Shown: one piece after another, positions 21,182 to 22,555 of the stretch
How the letters are laid out: each line of letters begins with the position of its first letter
Numbering within the stretch: position 1 is the stretch's first letter
Source: JAHEJB01 sp041748175
Lineage (GTDB): Bacteria; Bacteroidota; Rhodothermia; Rhodothermales; Rubricoccaceae
Assembly: GCA_041748175.1 (NCBI GenBank)
Contig: JBGTDU010000108.1
Location: forward strand, 1 to 22,555
Direction: 5' to 3'
DNA: 22,555 nt
Notes under the pieces: model-generated
Seen by the model: only the letters and a program-made list of their open reading frames with translations
The model's database searches: none
What the model was told of the DNA's origin: nothing
Translations under genes and position numbers: made by a program

Positions 21182-22555
21182 ATGGCCAAGCGTCTACCAT
21201 CTTCATTTATGCTCGGTTGTTTGGTCCTGTTGACACTCGTCTTCATGACGGAAGTCCAGGCTCAACGCCCCAGCAAGACAGTATTTCTCGCCCTGCGCGG
21301 CGGTTTGTCCGCCTACGGCGGTGAACTCGACGGAACCGGAGTCAGCTTCGGCGATCCCGGCGGTGAACTCGGGTGGCTCACCCAAGACCTCGGCTATGCT
21401 TTTGGTGGCGAGATCGGCTATCAGTTCGATCAGCACCTGGGCTTTGCCGTTGGTTTTCTTTACGGCCAGTACCCCAATCTCAGCCGCACCGATGCAATCA
21501 ATCCGATCACGCTCCTACGTGGACAACTAAACTCCAACGACTACGCGTATCAGTATCAGGCGCTTTTCCGCTACATGCCTTGGCCCGGTGCCAAACTCAC
21601 GCCCTACCTCCAGTTTGGTGGGGTTGTCGCTCGCGGTCAGGGCGAAGATTCGGACGGTAGTGGTATTACGGGGTTTGGCCCACACGTTGGTGGCGGGCTC
21701 GACCTCCAGCTCGGTCGAAAGCTCTCCCTGTTCGCTGAATTGTCCACCGCGTTCATTTTCCCGGACGATGCGATTGACAACTCCAACCCTGGAGCCGGTG
21801 CCCTCCCGTTTGGCGATGACGCCGATTATGACAACCTGAACATGTACGGGGGTGGTCTTCGGTATTTCTTCAAGGGTCCTGGCACGAACGTTACTGTGAT
21901 GGCAGACTGTACGTCTGAACTGAACGTTGGCCAGTCGGGCTCCTTCACGGCTTCGAGCAATGCCGACGCCTCCGGGCCGATCTCCTACTCGTGGAATTAC
22001 GGCGACGGATCGACGGGGGCCAACATGACCTCGTCCCACGCCTTCTCGGCACCGGGCGCCTACACGGTCTCTGTCACGGCCCAAGGGCCCTACAACTCGG
22101 ACACGGACACCTGCCTCGTGAACGTGGTTGAAGTGACCGAGCCGCCTACGGCCAGCTGCCGCGTCACACCGAGCCGTGCCGATCTCGGCCAGACGGTCAC
22201 CGTCTCCGGGACGATCACGGGCTCAGAGCCCTACACGGTAAGCGTCGACTTCGGCGACGGAACCTCTGCCAGCAGCCTGCCTGCTACGCATAGCTACGAC
22301 GACCCGGGCACGTATACCATCACGGTTTCCGCGACCAACGCATACGGCAGCGACAGCTCGACGTGTACCGTGACGGTCGGCGATGCCTTCTGTGACGAAG
22401 TGACCGAACTCAATACGGCCTACTTCGATTACGAGATGAGCTCGCTCAGCACCGAAGCGCGTAGCCGCCTCGACGAGAACATCGAAGTTCTCACACGCTG
22501 CCCGAACGTCTGCGTGGTGATCAACGGCTACGCCGATGATCAGGAACGCGACAAG
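21182..22555 (+). CDS. Outer-membrane barrel, two PKD domains and OmpA domain (3' truncated)
   Basis: The frame runs open from ATG 21182 to the last base (458 codons, no stop), so the gene continues beyond the window. A signal peptide (MAKRLPSSF then a hydrophobic core to VQA at about 27) precedes a beta-barrel-like region to about residue 235 (alternating strands, YGGELDG, YQYQALFRY, GGGLDLQLGRKLSLFAEL). Two PKD domains follow, with NYGDGST and DFGDGTS motifs and HAF/HSY turns. The OmpA peptidoglycan-binding domain then begins (YFDYEMSSLSTEARSRLDENIEVL, CPNVCVVINGYAD). It likely anchors the outer membrane to peptidoglycan. A Shine-Dalgarno AGGAG supports the start. Confidence 0.88.
   Translation, partial: MAKRLPSSFMLGCLVLLTLVFMTEVQAQRPSKTVFLALRGGLSAYGGELDGTGVSFGDPGGELGWLTQDLGYAFGGEIGYQFDQHLGFAVGFLYGQYPNLSRTDAINPITLLRGQLNSNDYAYQYQALFRYMPWPGAKLTPYLQFGGVVARGQGEDSDGSGITGFGPHVGGGLDLQLGRKLSLFAELSTAFIFPDDAIDNSNPGAGALPFGDDADYDNLNMYGGGLRYFFKGPGTNVTVMADCTSELNVGQSGSFTASSNADASGPISYSWNYGDGSTGANMTSSHAFSAPGAYTVSVTAQGPYNSDTDTCLVNVVEVTEPPTASCRVTPSRADLGQTVTVSGTITGSEPYTVSVDFGDGTSASSLPATHSYDDPGTYTITVSATNAYGSDSSTCTVTVGDAFCDEVTELNTAYFDYEMSSLSTEARSRLDENIEVLTRCPNVCVVINGYADDQERDK

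Overview
The window looks like a chromosomal segment of a moderately GC-rich member of the Bacteroidota/Rhodothermota group (Rhodothermales-like). Four observations support this. A secreted protein (9330-11426) ends in a type IX secretion sorting domain. The F1Fo ATP synthase cluster lacks atpD and atpC and has an a-subunit with a signal peptide, a long periplasmic N-terminus and a His-rich tail. Several intergenic regions carry TAnnTTTG-like -7 elements. The right edge holds an outer-membrane barrel-PKD-OmpA protein. The species cannot be named from sequence alone.

Left part (1-7237), all readable genes on the minus strand except a doubtful plus-strand fragment at 1-105. In order from the left: a glycerophosphodiester phosphodiesterase; a two-gene accessory module (three-Cys DUF5131/Gp37-Gp68 protein and its partner TcmP) that is visibly more A/T-rich than its surroundings; NADP-type glutamate dehydrogenase; an exported protein with three PPC-like repeats; and a MarC-family membrane protein.

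Middle (7238-11667). A tRNA-Ser(GCU) gene lies on the minus strand. Its 3' end is duplicated 155 bp away, and between the two copies is a strongly palindromic, multi-branched element of about 95 bp. Plus-strand genes follow: an adrenodoxin-reductase-like ferredoxin-NADP+ reductase, then a secreted cyanophycinase-like (S51) protein with a T9SS sorting domain.

Right part (11668-20390), minus strand. Transcription runs from an M23 peptidase through a bactofilin and an AtpZ-like protein, then a candidate promoter, then atpI-like, atpB, atpE, atpF, atpH, atpA and atpG. A small hypothetical protein and an overlapping MNT-type nucleotidyltransferase follow atpG. The Fo part (a, c10-15, b) is assembled in the membrane, and alpha, gamma and delta join beta and epsilon, which must be encoded elsewhere. 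Several atp spacers carry short heptad-like repeats, and a strong RNA hairpin follows atpE.

Right edge, plus strand: rpsT (ribosomal protein S20), a 332-bp non-coding stretch, and an outer-membrane barrel/PKD/OmpA protein truncated by the window end.

Most likely undescribed biology: the TcmP/DUF5131 module, whose TcmP ends in a sliding-clamp-like peptide, and the structured element between the tRNA-Ser 3'-end duplications.
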